Below, one piece after another: positions 61,328-64,000 of a DNA stretch of 64,000 nt (position 1 is its first letter; the number at the start of each line of letters is the position of its first letter). The DNA is from Paenibacillus sp. NFR01 (GTDB lineage: Bacteria > Bacillota > Bacilli > Paenibacillales > Paenibacillaceae): assembly GCF_900111565.1 (NCBI RefSeq), contig NZ_FOIK01000001.1, positions 1,643,309 through 1,707,308 of the forward strand, given 5' to 3'. The notes under the pieces were generated by a model. The model searched no databases and was not told the DNA's origin. It saw nothing but the letters and a program-made list of their open reading frames with translations. Both the position numbers and the translations under genes were made by a program.

Positions 61328-63190
61328 ATGGCACTTGACGGCATTGTAACCCGAGCGGTCGTGCACGAACTCCAGAGCTTCATCGGAGCGCGCATCGGCA
61401 AAATATATCAGCCTAACGATCACGATCTCATCTTTATTCTGCGCGGCGCGGGCGGCGGCGGAAAGCTGCTGCTGTCGGCTAACCCGACCTATCCCCGGCT
61501 GCACTTAAGCGAGCGCAATTCGCTCAATCCGGCGGAGGCCCCAATGTTCTGCATGCTGATGCGCAAATACTGCGAAGGCGGCGTCATCGAAAGCATTGAA
61601 CAGGTCGGCATGGAGCGGATCATCCACCTGACCGTACGGACACGGGACGAACTAGGCGATGTTTCCGCGAAAAAAATCATCGTCGAGCTGATGGGCCGCC
61701 ACAGCAACATCATCCTTACCGATCTCGCCAGCGGCACCATCATTGACGGCATTCACCATGTAACGCCGTCGATCAGCAGCTACCGGATCGTCATGCCCGG
61801 CGCGGAGTACACTGCGCCGCCGCAGCAGCATAAGCTCGATCCGCTGACCACCGGTCGCGAGGCCTTCCTCGCGCTGGCGGCTGCGGCGGAAGAAGCCGCG
61901 CTGCTGCCGCCGGAGGAGCCGGACGAGATCATCGAAGGCGATCTTGCGCTTCTGGCGGGCGGCGCCAAGCCGGACGGCTCGGGCGGTCCCGCCCCGTCGG
62001 CCGATCCGCGCGGCTGGCTCGTCCATGCCTTCAGCGGCATCAGCCCGCTGATCGCCGGGGAGATCGCAGGCCGCTGCTGGCGCTCCGGCCCGGACCATAC
62101 TGCTCCGGCGGAGTTCGCGGCGCGGCTGTGGGCCGCGTTCGACGAGGTGCTCGCGCCCGTACGCGAGGACCAATATTCGCCGTTCATCGGCACAAACGCC
62201 AAAGGCAAAGCGGTCTTCTCGGCCGTACCGCTCACGCAGGCTGAAGAAGGCGGACTCACGAAGCAATACGGCTCGATCAGCGCCTGCATGGAGGATTTCT
62301 ACGGCGATAAGGCCGAGCGGGACACCGTCAAGCAGCGGACCGCCGACCTGATCCGTTTTTTAAGCAATGAACGGGCCAAGAACATCAAAAAGCTCTCCAA
62401 CCTGCAAAAGGACCTGGAGGAAGCCGAAGACGCTGAGCAATACCGCATTTGGGGCGAACTGCTTTTTGCTTCGCTGTATGCCGTCAAAAAGGGCGACAAG
62501 GAAGCACGGCTCGTCAACTACTATGACGAGGATCAGGCGGAAATCACCATTCCGCTCGACCCGCTCCTGAATCCGTCGGACAACGCCCAGCGCTATTTCA
62601 AGCGCTACAACAAATACAAAAACAGCCTGCAGGTCATCGACCAGCAGCTGACAAAAACCCATGAGGAAATCGCCTATGTGGAGACCTTGCTTCAGCAGCT
62701 GAACGACGCTTCCCTAAACGACATCGAGGAGATCCGCGAGGAGCTGATCGGCCAGGGCTACCTGCGCGACCGCAGCAAAAAGGGCAAAAAGAAGAAAAAG
62801 AACACCAAGCCCACGCTTCAGGTGTTCACCTCCTCGGAGGGCATCGAAATCTATGTGGGCAAAAACAACCTGCAAAACGAATACGTCACCAACCGTCTCG
62901 CCGCGCCAAACGACACATGGCTGCATACAAAGGATATTCCCGGATCCCACGTGGTCATCCGCAGCGAGGCCTTTGGCGATGCGACCCTGGAGGAAGCCGC
63001 GCAGCTCGCCGCTTACTTCAGCCAGGCCAAACATTCGAGCAGTGTCCCCGTGGATTGCACCCTGATCCGCTATGTCCGCAAGCCGAGCGGGGCAAAGCCG
63101 GGTTTTGTCATCTACGACCACCAGAGAACGCTGTTCGTCACCCCGGACGAAGAGCGGATCAAGCAGCTGCCGAATACGCTGAAAAACTGA
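61328..63190 (+). CDS. rqcH: Ribosome-associated quality control protein RqcH (NFACT)
   Basis: A 620-residue NFACT protein (YloA/FbpA). NFACT-N at 1-200 (FDG-like start MALDGIVTRAVVHELQSFIG, GRHSNIIL), helix-hairpin region and coiled coil at about 330-450, basic linker near 480 (SKKGKKKKKNTKPT), and NFACT-R from about 500 (IEIYVGKNNLQNEYVTNRLA, DTWLHTKDIPGSHVVIR). It adds Ala tails to peptides stalled on the 50S subunit. The DR pair of the N domain reads ER (GMERIIHL). ATG 61328 follows AGGAG. The upstream frame continues 5' but is a shadow of the ATPase gene. Confidence 0.93.
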   Translation: MALDGIVTRAVVHELQSFIGARIGKIYQPNDHDLIFILRGAGGGGKLLLSANPTYPRLHLSERNSLNPAEAPMFCMLMRKYCEGGVIESIEQVGMERIIHLTVRTRDELGDVSAKKIIVELMGRHSNIILTDLASGTIIDGIHHVTPSISSYRIVMPGAEYTAPPQQHKLDPLTTGREAFLALAAAAEEAALLPPEEPDEIIEGDLALLAGGAKPDGSGGPAPSADPRGWLVHAFSGISPLIAGEIAGRCWRSGPDHTAPAEFAARLWAAFDEVLAPVREDQYSPFIGTNAKGKAVFSAVPLTQAEEGGLTKQYGSISACMEDFYGDKAERDTVKQRTADLIRFLSNERAKNIKKLSNLQKDLEEAEDAEQYRIWGELLFASLYAVKKGDKEARLVNYYDEDQAEITIPLDPLLNPSDNAQRYFKRYNKYKNSLQVIDQQLTKTHEEIAYVETLLQQLNDASLNDIEEIREELIGQGYLRDRSKKGKKKKKNTKPTLQVFTSSEGIEIYVGKNNLQNEYVTNRLAAPNDTWLHTKDIPGSHVVIRSEAFGDATLEEAAQLAAYFSQAKHSSSVPVDCTLIRYVRKPSGAKPGFVIYDHQRTLFVTPDEERIKQLPNTLKN

Positions 63191-63536
63191 GCAGCCGCCT
63201 GCTCCCTTGCGAAGCGGTGCATGCAGCATGCCGTGTGGCTTGGCACTGGGCATGGCGTGCATTATAGTGTGAGGCATAGCGTGCGGCACGGCTTCAAGCA
63301 TTAGTACAGGTGCGGCTGAACTTTGAGAAAGCGCCAGCTTGGCGACGGCAATCCCTGAACAGCCCACTGGGATTGAACGGGGACCCTCGGCCGCGCGCCG
63401 TTCCAGAACGAAAGTCCTTCCGAAGGGGCGCAGATTACATGCGGGAATTTTCCGGGCGGCACAAGGGCCCGGCTCCGGTAACCTCCGGAGAGTACAGGGG
63501 GCCGGCGGTCCATTTCCGCCCCCTTCTGGGCAAACT
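63191..63536. other. Gap after rqcH: degenerate repeats and GC-rich hairpins
   Basis: No gene supported. From 63215 to 63290 the sequence consists of degenerate GGCATNGCGTGC-like units (GGCATGGCGTGC near 63251, GGCATAGCGTGC near 63278). From 63340 to 63530 several local hairpins occur (GCCAGCTTGGC; AATCCC/GGGATT; CTCCGG/CCGGAG; GGGGGC/GCCCCC). This may be the 3' UTR of rqcH, decayed coding sequence or an unrecognised structured RNA. It matches no riboswitch motif I recognise. Confidence 0.5.
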
Positions 63537-63566
63537 AAAAACACGTCCGGTCCGGACGTGTTTTTG
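63537..63566. terminator. bidirectional intrinsic terminator
   Basis: ACACGTCCGG/CCGGACGTGT perfect stem with a one-base loop region, A-run left and T-run right, between rqcH (+) and the GNAT gene (-). Confidence 0.88.
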
Positions 63567-63581
63567 TGTGCTGTTTTTCAT

Positions 63582-64000
63582 TCAAAACCGGGAGTTTGCG
63601 GCAGGATCGATGAAATGCTCGGGAACCAGCTCATAATCGATAAACACTGGCCCCCCGCCATCGGCACCGTTCCAATTCTCCGTACGCACCCGAAGTTTGG
63701 TAAAACCCAATTTCTCGTACACATGCTGCGCTCTTTTGTTCTCAAGACGGGTATCGAGAATGATCTTTCGGTAGCCCTGTTGTGAAAAAAGCGCCCGGAA
63801 CAGCATTCCCAGCAGCTTTGAACCGTATCCTTGATTTTGCATGGACCCTTCGCAGATTTTGATTCCGACTTCAGCCGTTCCGCCCCCGACACTGCGGTAA
63901 TTCATTTCGCCGATCGGGCGGCCTTCGGCCTCGGTGATCAGCCTCCGGTGCATGTCGTCGCGATCTTCCTTCAGCCGCTTGATGACCTCTTCTTCCGTCG
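63582..64000 (-). CDS. GNAT acetyltransferase (5' end outside the window)
   Basis: At least 138 residues visible. The frame is open to the window edge past the internal ATG at 63953 (upstream codons read TEEEVIKRLKEDRDD), so the true start is beyond 64000. The RimJ/RimL-type pattern is present: PIGEMNYRSVGGGTAEVGI, the acetyl-CoA loop NQGYGSKLLGML, LDTRLENKRAQHVYEKLGF. The substrate is unknown. Confidence 0.88.
   Translation of the reverse strand, partial: TEEEVIKRLKEDRDDMHRRLITEAEGRPIGEMNYRSVGGGTAEVGIKICEGSMQNQGYGSKLLGMLFRALFSQQGYRKIILDTRLENKRAQHVYEKLGFTKLRVRTENWNGADGGGPVFIDYELVPEHFIDPAANSRF

Noticed and set aside
62714..63544. Minus-strand frame of 276 codons with a His/Met/Pro repeat segment.
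   Set aside because: Mostly antisense to rqcH; the remainder covers the degenerate repeat gap. No start signal was seen.

Overview
The window reads as chromosome of a low-to-mid GC Gram-positive endospore former, most likely Paenibacillus or a close relative. The grounds are strong AGGAGG-type ribosome binding sites with frequent GTG and TTG starts, intrinsic terminators after most transcription units, and a Bacillus-type gene set: YxcD-like, DegV, yhbD-bacE-bacF, the Ctc form of L25, yloA(rqcH) beside yloB, ACT/PFL pair and ChvE-GguAB. No rRNA, tRNA, CRISPR array, insertion sequence or prophage was seen.

Layout. 1-7.5 kb: small conserved genes, a DegV protein, an aldo/keto reductase, an isochorismatase-type hydrolase, an MFS exporter, DinB and two AraC regulators. 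7.6-11.1 kb: a GntR/ABC operon flanked by two near-identical lipoprotein genes. 11.3-14.2 kb: OsmC and a Crp/Fnr regulator (divergent), an HNH-repeat miniprotein and a methyltransferase. 14.4-18.3 kb: a complete monosaccharide ABC importer. 18.4-21.6 kb: asparaginase and an ArsR-rhodanese/MFS operon. 21.8-27.2 kb: one giant kinase-AAA-GAF-PAS-GGDEF protein. 27.4-33.2 kb: small stress-type proteins and a partner-switching operon that contains a chemoreceptor. 33.4-40.1 kb: methionine aminopeptidase, sulfite reductase cysJI, a DUF421 protein and an aldo/keto reductase. 40.3-45.5 kb: a three-gene phosphorelay with a diguanylate cyclase. 45.7-52.5 kb: ACT/PFL, MarR with a divergent DHA2 exporter, YbaK, a GyrI-like protein and a second DHA2 exporter. 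52.5-55.0 kb: bactofilins and a repeat cluster. 55.2-64 kb: L25/Ctc, acetyltransferases, dapF, a Ca-type P-ATPase, rqcH and a partial acetyltransferase.

How the parts may work together. Signalling is dense: two GGDEF proteins, a hybrid kinase, a PP2C/anti-sigma-kinase/STAS switch and a chemoreceptor lie within about 24 kb. The most testable hidden signal is a shared TGTGA-N6-TCACA site upstream of both paralogous lipoprotein genes and, in slightly degenerate form, between osmC and the Crp-family gene, which suggests a small local Crp regulon. The second unexplained signal is a cluster of four 23-bp repeats, two direct and two inverted, in the 627-bp gap before yhbD.

Limits: all homology calls are made by eye from motifs and gene order; no database search was run.
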